Shown: positions 50,556-64,000 of the stretch, piece after piece
How positions within the stretch are numbered: the first letter of the stretch is position 1
How the letters are laid out: each line of letters opens with the position of its first letter
Assembly (NCBI RefSeq): GCF_046630445.1
Contig: NC_092341.1
Location: 2,828,001-2,892,000 of the forward strand
Source of the DNA: Rutidosis leptorrhynchoides
Lineage: Eukaryota; Streptophyta; Magnoliopsida; Asterales; Asteraceae
Reading direction: 5' to 3'
DNA length: 64,000 nt
The notes under the pieces: generated by a model
Seen by the model: only the letters and a program-made list of their open reading frames with translations
Told to the model about the DNA's origin: nothing
Database searches by the model: none
Position numbers and translations under genes: made by a program

Positions 50556-52091
50556 AAATGACGATAAATAAAATTGCGAGAATTAAAATTGCGATAATTA
50601 AATTGCGATAAATAAATTGCGATAAATAAAATGCAATCAGTTAGCTAGGAATAGTTAGCGTGGATTCTTAACAAAATTTCAATTAATTAATTCGTTTGTT
50701 TCTAACAAATTTTATTTTGTCCAACGTTTTCTTCATTATGCCACTTGTTGGATTCTGATAGGTCAAAATTCAAATATGAAATTGATTGAAAATGGTTATT
50801 CTGTGTTGACGAATATGTATATCGGTGAATGCAAGTAAGATAGTAAATGACTTTTGAATCAAATTCGAAGATTATACAGTATAACTTATTAATGTGAAAT
50901 CTAAATATTCCTCGGGTATTACCTACCCATTAAAATATTTTCACCATTAACAGTTTGTACGAAAGAATTTTTAATTACAATCTTTATGAAAATATACTTA
51001 CATATATATTTTTTTTCAGATGTAATATAGATTTAATGAGTTAATATGATATTAATCTCATTTGATTTTTCGGTTGGAACTAGAATAAATAATCTCTAAA
51101 ACTTTAGAGATTACTTAATCGTTATGTAGAACGAAGATGAATAATGTAGAACGATTCGTAGAACGATGATTAAGTTCGAGGTACAGAATGAGATGTTGAG
51201 GCATGTGATGTTGAAACTTGGGTTGTTGGTGGTACTGGTGCTGTTACTGATGGTACTGTTGGTGCCGATGATGTTGCTGAAGCTGGTAAATTTTGTACCA
51301 TATTCTCCAAAAATCATTACTCAGGCGCGAAGCTCGTTGACTTCTTCGATTACTCCGGGATGATTGTCGGTAGGAACGAGCGGATGAATATGGTTTAGAA
51401 TTTGCGATAATATATAGTCGCGATGAGATACTCTAGAAATGAGAGAGAAAATGGTGTTTCGGATGGGTTCGCCGGTAAGTGCTTTAGGTTCATTGTCAAG
51501 AGGTGAATTCGGTTGATGAAAAGGATCACCTTCTTTTTGTCTCCAATGATTAAGTAGGCTACGAACCCATCAAATGAATTGGTTGATTCATTCTGGTGAC
51601 ACTGCTTTCGGAGCTTAGATGAAACTCCATATCGAAATAGCTGTCGGAATCCGAGGAATTCGAACTGGTTGAGGGGTTCATCTCGTACGATCAGATGAAG
51701 GATTTTCAATAAAAAATAGATTATAAGATGTAGATTAGTACCCTGCAATACATAATTTACATATGCATATATAATACTAAAATCCCATAAGTTACGGAGG
51801 AATCTACGGAAGCTGTCAGGCAAAGGTAACAGTAACAGATACGCTAAGATATGAATTAGCAGATATGCTAAGATATGAGTTTTGTCTATACACTATCTAG
51901 GCAATAGAGGCAGTAAGATGTGTCTAGACTTTAAGGATGATAAGCAAATAATTTTTGACACTAAATGATAAGCAAAACTTTTGACATGCAGACACGGTCG
52001 AAGTCCAGACCCACTAATGCATCTAAAAAACTATCAGTTAGACACACTAATGCAAGACCTGGTTCGCTAAGACCACCGCTCTGATACCAAC
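50556..52091 (-). mobile_element. Interior leader region of element 3
   Basis: What remains of the element 3 interior between the insertion point of element C and its own 5' LTR. The primer-binding site (TGGTATCAGAGC) is on the minus strand at 52078-52089. A polypurine-tract-like hairpin (TGGGTAGGTAATACCCG, minus strand) lies near 50920-50940. Gag and pol of element 3 are absent. Confidence 0.7.
51110..51681 (-). pseudogene. Degenerate extra ORF in the leader of element 3
   Basis: Starting at the ATG at 51681 the frame opens with a Ser/Asp-rich peptide (MNPSTSSNSSDSDSYFDMEF). It hits a TAG after about 43 codons, resumes in another frame with the readable stretch LISRVSHRDYILSQILNHIH up to a stop, and then a Pro/Ala/Thr/Ser-rich part (ATSSAPTVPSVTAPVPPTT). 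Not related to the acidic or F-box ORFs. No known family recognised. It sits where the extra ORFs of A-C sit, between primer-binding site and gag. Confidence 0.5.
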
Positions 52092-55583
<3,492 letters not shown>

Positions 55584-57569
55584 TGTAAGACCCTATTATT
55601 TCACTGTACATATGTGTAAATATGGTATGGGTTGAGTGGGTGTTTGTTTCATATTTTAAATAAAAGGCAGAATCTGGACTGGGCGACTGGCGCGCCGCGC
55701 CGATGTGCTGTGACAGCTCACTTCCTTTCAAAATTAGATATTTTAGGGGTAAATTGGTAAAATCACACGGGGTCCGACTTTAAGGCCCTAAACCAGTTGT
55801 TGGGGCCTCATTAACTCCATTTCCACCTACATCAACCTCATCCATTCAATTTTAGAGAGAGAGGGTTTTTCTAGAGTGAGAGAGCTCAAAATAAGGAAGA
55901 AGAAGGTTGAATCGGGTCTAAGTGCAAGCTTTAAAGTTGTTCATCTATCCTCTAGCTTTGTTTTGGTAGTAGTAGTATGCTCTAATCTTAACTTCCTTGT
56001 TTAATTGTATTAAGGGTTAGGGTTTGGGTAGTGTTGCACATAAAACCCATTTGTTAGTGAATTAGGGGTTTTTTTGGTGGAATTGGGTCATGTAGACCTA
56101 AAGGTGACTAACTAGGGTTTTCAAAGTGTTAAATTGATGTTTATGAACTTAATTAGTTAGTAAATTGCTAGCACACCAATATGTATGTAAATGGGTGTTG
56201 TGTGGGTTAGTGAATGACCCAAAATGGGTGTGTTGACTTTAAATTGGTCAAATAGGTCAAAATGGACCTAAGTTAGTTAATGTTTGTGATTAATGCATAA
56301 ACCTTGTGTTGAAATGTGTTTTAAACCTATCTTGGCTAAAATTAGGGTTTTGGTGTGAGTTGACCCAATTTTAGGGTTAAGTGTCCAAATGGGTCAAAAT
56401 GACCTAGTAATGGTGAATGAATGATTATATGTACTTTATAATAGGTGCATTACCTTGAAGTTTCAAGCTTGGTTATCGATTCACCGAAGGCGTAAGGTGA
56501 GTGGAATAATTATATGTGTAGGTATATAATGTATGTATTTGTTGTAGCGTGAGATGTGTAGTGTTGAGGTGCTAAGACACCACGTTTCATGTGATGAGTG
56601 AAGCATCGAGGTGTTAAGATGCCACTCGAGATGAAGCATCGAGGTGTTAAGATGCCACCTAGGAGTGTAGTGTCGAGGTGTTAAGACACCACTCCGTAAA
56701 ATAATGAGTGAAGTATCGAGGTGTTAAGATGCCACTCGGGGTGAAGTACCGAGGTGTTAAGGTGCCACCCTAGGGGTTAGTGATACGAGGTGTTAAGTAC
56801 CCTAACGGATGTTATGAACACCGATGGCGTTTTCGCGAGCGCCATTCCCTTGTACGATTGGTTAACCATGGTTATTGTGTTGTAAGTGTAAGCATATTAT
56901 ATTATTCGAGTTATATTTATATGCATTGCTATGCTAGCTTGTGGTATTGGAGATTTCTAGCTCGTATTCGAGATTATAAGCTAATTGTGTTGCTAGCATG
57001 TATGCGGTGTTTGTGTAAGTGATTGCAAGTAGGTATATTATATATGTATGTGTATAATTATTGCATTCACTAAGCGTTAGCTTACCCTCTCGTTGTTTAC
57101 CTTTTTATAGGTTCGGTTGTGGACAAGGGTAAGGGCATCATCTTGGATTAAAGATCCCATTGTTGTTAGGGAACGCTTTTGGAGATATTAGCTTTTGGAG
57201 TTTGACCGAGACTTGGGTAGTTTAATCCCAAACACCATGCTCGTAGTGTAGTTTGGTACTTAAACTTTTGATGGTCGAAACTCATATTTTTGTATTAAAC
57301 TCGTAAAACGGCCGATGTGGGCCTCACTTCGTAAAACTCATTTTTATTAATGGATTGTGTTAGTTTTACATATTTGAATATGTTGTTAAAAGCGTTTTGT
57401 CTAATTATGTCGGGAAGTGGACAATCTTTTTCGCATTTCAAGACTTTTGGGACAGACCAGTTTGACGCTTCGCGCGCGGGTCTGGCGCGCCGCGCCAGAT
57501 GCTGAACGAACAATTTTTTTTATTTGATATTTTTCGGGGTTCGTTTGTGTTTTGGTTTGGGTCGTTACA
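55584..57569 (+). repeat. 5' LTR of element 4, 1,986 bp
   Basis: Starts TGTAAGACCC, ends GGGTCGTTACA, and is unlike the other LTRs in the window. Holds the hairpin array (56551-56806). A GC-rich motif, CTGGCGCGCCGCGCC, occurs near its start (about 55687-55701) and again near its end (about 57482-57496). Confidence 0.85.
56551..56806 (+). repeat. Array of seven hairpins with covarying stems
   Basis: Each unit has an outer stem of about 5 bp, a 2-nt bulge (AA or TA), an inner stem of 5 bp and the loop GAGGTGTTAA (GAGGTGCTAA in the first). Inner stems: GTGTT/GACAC, GCATC/GATGC (twice), GTGTC/GACAC, GTATC/GATGC, GTACC/GGTGC and GATAC/GTACC. Outer stems include GAGTG/CACTC, GGAGTG/CACTCC, GGGTG/CACCC and GTTAG/CTAAC. 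Loops start at 56566, 56608, 56641, 56675, 56718, 56751 and 56787. Base changes on one arm are matched on the other. Confidence 0.85.
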
Positions 57570-57950
57570 AGTGGAATCAGAGCATGGACTAAGGGATTTA
57601 GGCGACTTGAGATAGGTGCCTAGACTTAGACTTTACTGTGTGTACGCTTTATGCGGGACTTGTAGGACTTTGGGTCGAAAAGGGGATTGTTAGTGCTAGT
57701 GTTTATGTGAATTAACCATGCACTAATCGCTTTGTGTTGTTTTAGCAATCATCAAGCGAGATAGACGTGGTACTAGCGAGTTAATGCGACGTACTCGCGT
57801 AACAACGATTAGGTACCGTTGTTACGGGTGCGAATCCTATCAAACAAGCAATGTACGACGATTGTTAAGCAAGATGGGGTGGCGTGGTGTACATGTATAC
57901 TTACATGTTATGTCCTTTCGTTCTTTGTTTAACATTTTCCGTTTTATAGA
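57570..57950 (+). promoter_or_regulatory. Primer-binding site and leader of element 4
   Basis: TGGAATCAGAGC (57572-57583), one mismatch from the initiator tRNA-Met binding sequence. The 367-nt leader before gag has no convincing extra ORF, unlike elements A-C and 3. Confidence 0.75.
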
Positions 57951-60659
57951 ATGAAGACGAGAAATGGACACGATAACGATATCGGAGGTACAAGCGAGGA
58001 CTCCGAATTCACGGCCAAGGTTGAGGCCATCTTGAAGAACTACAAGGAGGATTTTCTTGTTAGCGTGAGGAAAGTTTTCAAAGAATCGGTTGACGAGCAA
58101 ATAACTGATTTAATTAATGAACGAATGAAGGCCACTGTCGAAGAGGCACTTGACGCTAGAAATGTTTATCCTCGTGGTGAAGGAGGCGAAGGGAGGCGGG
58201 ACTTTCACTACAAGAACTTCAAGGACGCTCAACCCCCGATGTTTAATGGGGTGCGAGATCCGTTGAAAAGCACGTGTTGGATTTCCGATATCGAGGGGGC
58301 TTTCCGTACCGCGGAGTGTCCTCCCAAAAAGAAGGCGAGGTATGGTTTTAGTATGTTGAGGGAAGAAGCCAAGTTGTGGTGGGACGATAAAATCAATTTA
58401 TATGGTGAAGAACAATGCATGAGCTTGACATGGGAGGAGTTTAAGAAGGAATTCTTTAGAGAATACCGAACTTCTTCCGACCTTGATAGAATCCGGGACG
58501 AGTTGCACCATTTGCAACAAGGTTCAATGGACTTGTTCACACTCAAGTCTACCTTTTTGGCAAAAACTCGTTTTTGTCCGGAATATGTGGGTGACGATCA
58601 CAAGCTAATGAAAGATTTCTACCGTACTTTGAATGATGAGTTCAAGGGCAAGATTAGTCGGGGTATGGCTAAGTTTTTCGATGAGTTATTTGAATTGGAT
58701 AAGGGTTTTGAGCCGGATGTTCCAAGAAAAAGCGATTTCACGTTTTCCAAAAGAAAGTTTGAAGGTTCTATTCATTCTAACTTTTCAAACAAGAAGAACA
58801 ACAACAAGAAGGGTTCCGAGAGTGTTAATAGCGTGAAGAAGGGCGCTTCTGGGGGTTTTTCTTATGCGTGCTACAATTGTGGGCAACCGGGTCATATGGC
58901 TTGTGAATGTCCTAAACCATCTTTCGGAAACAAGGTCACTTGTTTTAATTGCGGAAAAGAAGGGCATAAGAATCCGGAGTGTCCCGATTTGCGAAACGAT
59001 AATGTGAAACGATTAGAGAAGGCGGCGGGTACGGCTAGGGGTCACAACTATTTGATGACCAATGATGAAGCCAAACAATCGAACGAACTTGTCTCAGGTA
59101 CTTTCATGGTTAATTCTAATCCGGCAAGGATTTTTTTCGATAGCGGTGCAAATTTGTCGTTTGTGTCTCCTAAATTTGTGCCTAAACTTAATAGACCGTT
59201 GGCTAAGTTAAGTCGTCCGGTAGAAGTCGAAATAGCAGACGGCAAGACGGTGCTAGTAGTTGATGTGTGTAAAAATTGTGATGTTGTGTTTGGTGCCGAA
59301 AACTTTAAGATAGATCCCATTCCGATGACCTTGGGCGATTTTTATATTGTTGTGGGTATGGATTGGCTCGATCATAATAGAGCCGATATTGCATGCCATG
59401 AAAAATTTATTCGTGTAAAGACCCCAAGTAGGGGAGAGTTAATTATTCACGGTGATAAATGTAGAAGACTTGTGCCGATATGCACTTTTGCACGGGCACG
59501 TCGTCTCCTCGATAGTGGTGGCATGGCCTTTCTTGCCCATGTTGTTGATACTCGTGATGAGTCACCACCCATTCGTGAAATTCCGGTGGTTAGTGAATTC
59601 GAAGACGTTTTTCCGGACGAGTTACCGGGTGTTTCTGCGGAAAGACAAGTTGAATTTCGCATTGAGTTGGTTCCGGGAGCTACTCCCATTGCTAAAACTC
59701 CTTATCGTTTAACGCCGACAGAAATGCAAGAGTTGTTAAATCAAACCCAAGAGTTGCTTGAGAAGGGTTTCATTCGACCGAGTGCTTCGCCATGGGGCGC
59801 TCCGGTTTTATTCGTAAAGAAGAAGGATGGTAGTATGCGGATGTGCATCGATTATCGAGAGTTAAATAAAGTGACGATCAAGAATCGTTATCCATTACCT
59901 CGGATTGACGATTTGTTTGACCAACTCCAAGGTGCAACGTATTTCTCTAAAATCGACCTACGACCCAGCTATCACCAAATGCGGGTCCGTGAGGAAGACA
60001 TCGAGAAAATGGCTTTTCGAACGCGTTATGGGCATTTTGAATTCGTAGTTATGCCTTTTGGTCTTACGAATTCACCGACGGTATTCACGGACCTTATGAA
60101 CCGAGTGTGCCAACCTATGTTGGACAAGTCGGTAATTGTGTTCATCGACGATATACTTGTTTATTCGAAGAGTATGAACGAACATGAACGTCATTTGCGT
60201 GAAGTATTGAAGACGTTACGAAAGGAGAAGCTGTATGCTAAGTTCTCCAAATGTGAATTTTGGCTAAGGGAGGTTCAATTCCTTGGCCATATTGTGAACC
60301 AAGATGGTATTCAAGTAGATCCGGGGAAGATAGAGACGGTGAAGAGTTGGAGACAACCGACTACGCCTACGGAAGTCCGAAGTTTTCTCGGATTGGCCGG
60401 TTATTATCGTCGGTTTATCCAAGACTTTTCTAAGATCGCTTCTTCATTGACGAAATTGACGAGGAAGAACGCGAGATTTACTTGGGAGAACGAGCAAGAA
60501 AATGCTTTTCAATTGCTAAAAGAGAAGTTGTGTCAAGCTCCGGTGTTAGTTTTGCTGGAAGGAGTGGAAGACATGACGGTTTATTATGATATTTCGCTAA
60601 ATGGACTCGGGTGTGTTCTTATGCAAAGGGGTAAAGTCATCGCTTATGCCTCTCGATAA
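57951..60659 (+). CDS. Element 4 gag-pol, open up to RNase H
   Basis: A single 902-codon frame, [10 protein letters not shown] at the start. Gag domain about residues 85-270 ([30 protein letters not shown]), two CCHC knuckles starting near residues 307 ([14 protein letters not shown]) and 331 ([14 protein letters not shown]), protease with DSGANLSFV near 397 and GMDWL, RT with [14 protein letters not shown] and [11 protein letters not shown] (Asp-Asp near 733-734), then the RNase H start near 880. RT motif B reads DLRPSYHQ where gypsy RTs mostly have [12 protein letters not shown] at 60657-60659 replaces Gln. A typical chromovirus-like gag-pol without a frameshift between Gag and Pol; the missing integrase prevents closer classification. 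Confidence 0.9.
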   Translation: MKTRNGHDNDIGGTSEDSEFTAKVEAILKNYKEDFLVSVRKVFKESVDEQITDLINERMKATVEEALDARNVYPRGEGGEGRRDFHYKNFKDAQPPMFNGVRDPLKSTCWISDIEGAFRTAECPPKKKARYGFSMLREEAKLWWDDKINLYGEEQCMSLTWEEFKKEFFREYRTSSDLDRIRDELHHLQQGSMDLFTLKSTFLAKTRFCPEYVGDDHKLMKDFYRTLNDEFKGKISRGMAKFFDELFELDKGFEPDVPRKSDFTFSKRKFEGSIHSNFSNKKNNNKKGSESVNSVKKGASGGFSYACYNCGQPGHMACECPKPSFGNKVTCFNCGKEGHKNPECPDLRNDNVKRLEKAAGTARGHNYLMTNDEAKQSNELVSGTFMVNSNPARIFFDSGANLSFVSPKFVPKLNRPLAKLSRPVEVEIADGKTVLVVDVCKNCDVVFGAENFKIDPIPMTLGDFYIVVGMDWLDHNRADIACHEKFIRVKTPSRGELIIHGDKCRRLVPICTFARARRLLDSGGMAFLAHVVDTRDESPPIREIPVVSEFEDVFPDELPGVSAERQVEFRIELVPGATPIAKTPYRLTPTEMQELLNQTQELLEKGFIRPSASPWGAPVLFVKKKDGSMRMCIDYRELNKVTIKNRYPLPRIDDLFDQLQGATYFSKIDLRPSYHQMRVREEDIEKMAFRTRYGHFEFVVMPFGLTNSPTVFTDLMNRVCQPMLDKSVIVFIDDILVYSKSMNEHERHLREVLKTLRKEKLYAKFSKCEFWLREVQFLGHIVNQDGIQVDPGKIETVKSWRQPTTPTEVRSFLGLAGYYRRFIQDFSKIASSLTKLTRKNARFTWENEQENAFQLLKEKLCQAPVLVLLEGVEDMTVYYDISLNGLGCVLMQRGKVIAYASR

Positions 60660-60926
60660 TTAAAGGAACACGAGACGAGATATCCGACTCATGATCTTGA
60701 GTTGGTGGCGGTTGTGCATGCGTTGAAAATTTGGCGCCATTACTTGTATGGTGTTAAGAGTACGATTTATTCGGATCATAAGAGCTTGAAACATCTCTTT
60801 AATCAACGGGATTTAAATTATCATCAACGTAGGTGGATGGATGTGGTAAAAGATTATGATTGTGAAATACTTTATCATCCGGGCAAGGCGAATGTGGTCG
60901 CGGATGCGTTAAGTCGAAAGAGTCAT
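60660..60926 (+). pseudogene. Element 4 RNase H, after the stop
   Basis: Same frame as the upstream gag-pol: [32 protein letters not shown] and [15 protein letters not shown] are standard gypsy RNase H blocks. Cut off at 60926 by the LTR of element 5. Confidence 0.9.
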
Positions 60927-62018
60927 TGTGATGACCCAGAAATTTTTGACCAAATTTAATCTTAATCTTTAACGTTTCCGACACGATAAGCAAAGTCTGT
61001 AAAGTTGAATCTCAAAATTCTTGAACTATTCAATTACCTTTCGATTGTTCTCAACGATTCGCGAACAATTATAGGTAAATAGATACATATATATACCATA
61101 ACTTGAAAACGTAACAAAGTGTTGAGTATATGACACTGTGCATTAAACTTATTGGTTTGATTATCTGATTGATATATTTAGATACAGAGTTAAAAGATTA
61201 CGCCAAACGATTGAATTAAAAGACAATTATTGAGTCCCTTAAGGATTATGATATTATTAAGGGTCTCTGTTGTAAAGTCCACGTTGATTTGGGAAATCAT
61301 TCATTCTTAACGGTATTCGGAATAAATGGTAAAGTGCTTGTTTAAATAACGTAATTTGGACACATACAATAATAAGGAACATCAACTGTTGGAATTAGAT
61401 ATATGAATAACTAGCGATATGTATTTTAAAACGTGTTTATTAATATCGAAAATATATATTTAACAATACGATAAAATATAATATTAACTTGGTCATAAAA
61501 ACGAATTGTTATTATATATATTAACAAATAGCGAGACAATGATTTATAGAAGTAAATGATCAAAATACTCGAAAGTTAAAGATATACTTTGAGTGGTATA
61601 GTTTATGGATAATTTAAGGCTATATTTTGACAAAGGTACGTGACACGAAATGTAAAATACAAGTTTTCTCAGCGTACGAAAGGACATTTGAAAAACCGGA
61701 ACCGGGACATAAGTCGAGTGATGACGTACGACTTATCGGAACAAAAATTACAAGTCAACTATGCATGTGAATTTAATATAATATATAATTAATTATATAA
61801 ATTAAATATATTATATATATTATATAAAATTATGTCGACAAACAAAAAATTAAAAGTTTGTGAGCTGGATCAGAGGGCCATGCGATCGCATGGCCTTGAA
61901 GCACAAATCCCATGCGATCGCATGGGGTACTTTTTCAGAAAAGGTTCTAGAAATTGCTCGACTTTTGGCTCAGTTTCTCTAATCATATATTATTCCGTAT
62001 TTATTTTATTTATTTATT

Positions 62019-62068
<50 letters not shown>

Positions 62069-63757
62069 GATTAATATTATTATTAATCTTATTATTATTA
62101 ATATTATTAATTAGTATTATACATAAAATACTACGACGAGGTTATGAGCGTGTCACTTTCAAAATAGTTTTCAAGCGGGATAGAGCTAAGAAAATTATGG
62201 GTTATTGCCAAGGAGGTTATGGGTAATGTTCGGGGGTATATTTGTGAATCAAACCTAGTGTTTATCATCTCCGTTACGTCTACGTACTTTCCTACAATAT
62301 TTAATCTCAATACTGATACGTAAGCACTCATATCTTATCTTTTATATATTAATTATGTATCCATGTCTAGTGCTCGAGTATATATATTTATATATGCTTG
62401 TATGCTAAATTTCGTCGTTAAACAGTTTATAATGAATCACTAATTAAATACATATATTACTGGTAAAAGGTATATGATATACATGTTTTTGGAAAGCTGG
62501 CGAAAAATCAATAACTTTTCATTTAGATATCGAATAGTTTCGATGAACGGATTAAAAGATATGATCAACTGAATTATGATTGACGTTAATTGAAATTGCT
62601 TTTGAATCTGCAATTAAGATTTAAACAACTTATTTATGAGATTGATAAAGTGAACTTTTAAATATTACCAACCGAGTAAATGAATCCTTATATAAGGCAC
62701 GTCTCGTTTTGTTGAACTATTGTCAAAACTGACTTTTTGAAACGACTTTGGATAACTATTATATGTCGATCTCGAGCATTAGGATTGTGATACACTATGA
62801 CTTGACCTAGCTTGATAGACATTTATTGACCAACATATGTTCTCTAGGTTGAGATCTACGATTAATTGGTAATCCAAGTTTCGGTCACATTTTGGTGAAC
62901 AACTTTATATGCTGCTAAGGTGAGTTTCATTGCTCCCTTTTTAATTGATTTTGCAATATATATTTTTGGGCTGAGAATATATGCAATTTATTTTAAACGC
63001 AATGGATACAAGTACATACTAAATTCTACACTGAGTTTGAACCGAAAATCCCTTAGCTTTGGTAACTAGTAGCTGCCAGTACATAGGATATGGACTGGTG
63101 GGCGCGAATAACAGTATATGGATCCATAGGGCTTGACATCCCCGTCCGAGCTAGAGCGCTAGCCTTTTAACGGACGTGTGTTATTTGAGTTTTGGACACG
63201 ATGGTTTGCGTGTATTGAAGCGAATGGGGTATTTATCATTATAACGTTAAAGCTTAGTTACCAGGGTGCTCTTTTATGTAGAATCTATTGATAAACATTT
63301 CTGGATGAAACAACTGAAATCTTGTGATCCACTTTTATATACAGATTATGCGAAACACTAAAATTATGAACTCACCAACCTTTGTGTTGACACTTATTAG
63401 CATGTTTATTCTCAGGTTCTCTAGAAGTCTTCCGCTGTTTGCTTACATGTTATACAAGCTATGTTCATGGAGTCTTGCATGCTTTATTCAAGAAAACGTT
63501 GCATTCACAAAATCATCACCATGTATTTTATTTTGACTGCATTGTCAACGGAATTACTATTGTAAACTATTATTTACGGTGATTGTCTATATATAGAAAT
63601 CATCAGATGTCGAGAATCTTTGATTTAAATATTCATTGATGGTGTGCCTTTTTAAAAGAATGCAATGTTTACAAAACGTATCATATAGAGGTCAATACCT
63701 CACAATGAAATCGATGAATGACGTGTTCGTCCATATGGATTTGGAGCAATCGTCACA
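60927..63757 (+). repeat. 5' LTR of element 5, 2,831 bp
   Basis: TGTGATGACCCAG to CGTCACA, directly followed by a primer-binding site. Preceding 5 bp, GTCAT (60922-60926), is the likely target-site duplication. Contains two palindromes at 61876-61926, a TTA/ATT array (about 62001-62067), TTTATTCTCAGG near 63404 and the GAGGT/ACCTC hairpin at 63688-63701. Homologous ends to the solo LTR at 44178-48300. Confidence 0.85.
61876..61926. repeat. Two perfect GC-rich palindromes
   Basis: GGCCATGCGATCGCATGGCC at 61876-61895 and CCCATGCGATCGCATGGG at 61909-61926 share the core CCATGCGATCGCATGG, 13 nt apart. Each is fully self-complementary. Confidence 0.9.
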
Positions 63758-64000
63758 GTTGGTATCAGAGCATTGGTCCTATCGAACCAGGTCTTGCATG
63801 AATGTGTCTAACTAATAGTTGTTAAGATGCATTAGTTAGTCTGGACTTCGACCGTGTCTGCATGTTAAAAGTTTTGCTTATCATTTCTTGTCAGAAATTA
63901 CATGCTTATCATTCTTAAGTCTAGACACGTTTTCCTATATTTATTGCATAAATAGTGTATAGACAAAAATTCATATCTTAGCGTATCTGTTACTGTAAAC
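63758..64000 (+). mobile_element. Element 5 primer-binding site and leader, runs off the window
   Basis: TGGTATCAGAGC at 63760-63771 matches the initiator tRNA-Met primer site exactly. The leader has the GATGCATTAGTTAGTCTGG block and an AAAAGTTTTGC stretch also seen on the minus strand in the leader of element 3 (about 51970-52000). Extra ORF and gag would lie beyond the end. Confidence 0.8.

Larger units (their letters stand above)
55584..60926 (+). mobile_element. Element 4: Ty3/gypsy element, 3' part cut off
   Basis: LTR at 55584-57569, primer-binding site, gag-pol from 57951. The element ends in RNase H at 60926, where the LTR of element 5 begins; integrase and 3' LTR are not in the window. 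The 5 bp before the LTR are TAAAC (55579-55583), whose partner cannot be seen. Confidence 0.85.

Noticed and set aside
56551..56806. CRISPR-like array
   Set aside because: Repeat and spacing are irregular (33-47 nt), the conserved part is a hairpin loop, it lies inside a plant LTR, and no cas genes are present.

Overview
The window looks like nuclear DNA of a flowering plant: AT-rich, with one spliced host gene followed by about 60 kb of nested LTR retrotransposons. The look of the elements suggests an Asteraceae-type eudicot genome, but that is an impression and was not tested.

Layout. (1) 807-3390 (+): a six-exon gene for a small J-domain (DnaJ-type) co-chaperone, the only convincing host gene. 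(2) 3862-4284 and 30264-31010: two halves of one decayed Ty1/copia reverse transcriptase/RNase H. They are split by a Ty3/gypsy chromovirus, element B (4285-30258, + strand, target-site duplication ATCGA). (3) A relative, element A (- strand, 5139-17960, duplication AATTA), sits inside the 5' LTR of B and was rearranged by a 9,571-bp tandem duplication. (4) 31359-33023: a 194-bp hAT-type MITE, and a direct repeat containing a 172-bp Mutator-type MITE. (5) 33781-55583 (- strand): element 3, whose interior holds a more decayed member of the A/B family, element C (36426-50555). The 5' LTR of C contains a 4.1-kb solo LTR (44178-48300, duplication CATTA). (6) 55584-60926 (+): element 4, inserted in the LTR of element 3 and cut in its RNase H by element 5 (from 60927), which runs off the window.

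The most unusual content is in A, B and C. Between the primer-binding site and gag, this family carries two extra ORFs in the same order. The first is a glutamate-rich acidic protein. The second is an F-box protein with a Sel1-like middle, resembling plant F-box proteins of the At2g35280-like type. Gag-pol follows: a Gag with an Asn-rich linker and three zinc knuckles, protease, reverse transcriptase, RNase H, integrase and a C-terminal chromodomain. No copy is intact, but the two-ORF cassette is shared by diverged copies, so it belongs to the element lineage. A plausible reading is that the F-box protein recruits an SCF ubiquitin ligase for the element, but that is inference.

Other structure: an array of seven tandem hairpins with covarying stems inside the LTR of element 4; a copy of the polypurine-tract motif upstream of gag, forming a small hairpin shared by two families; tRNA-like boxes inside LTRs; a short hairpin near the 3' end of every LTR of the A/B/C, 3 and 5 families; and GC-rich palindromes in the LTRs of elements 4 and 5.
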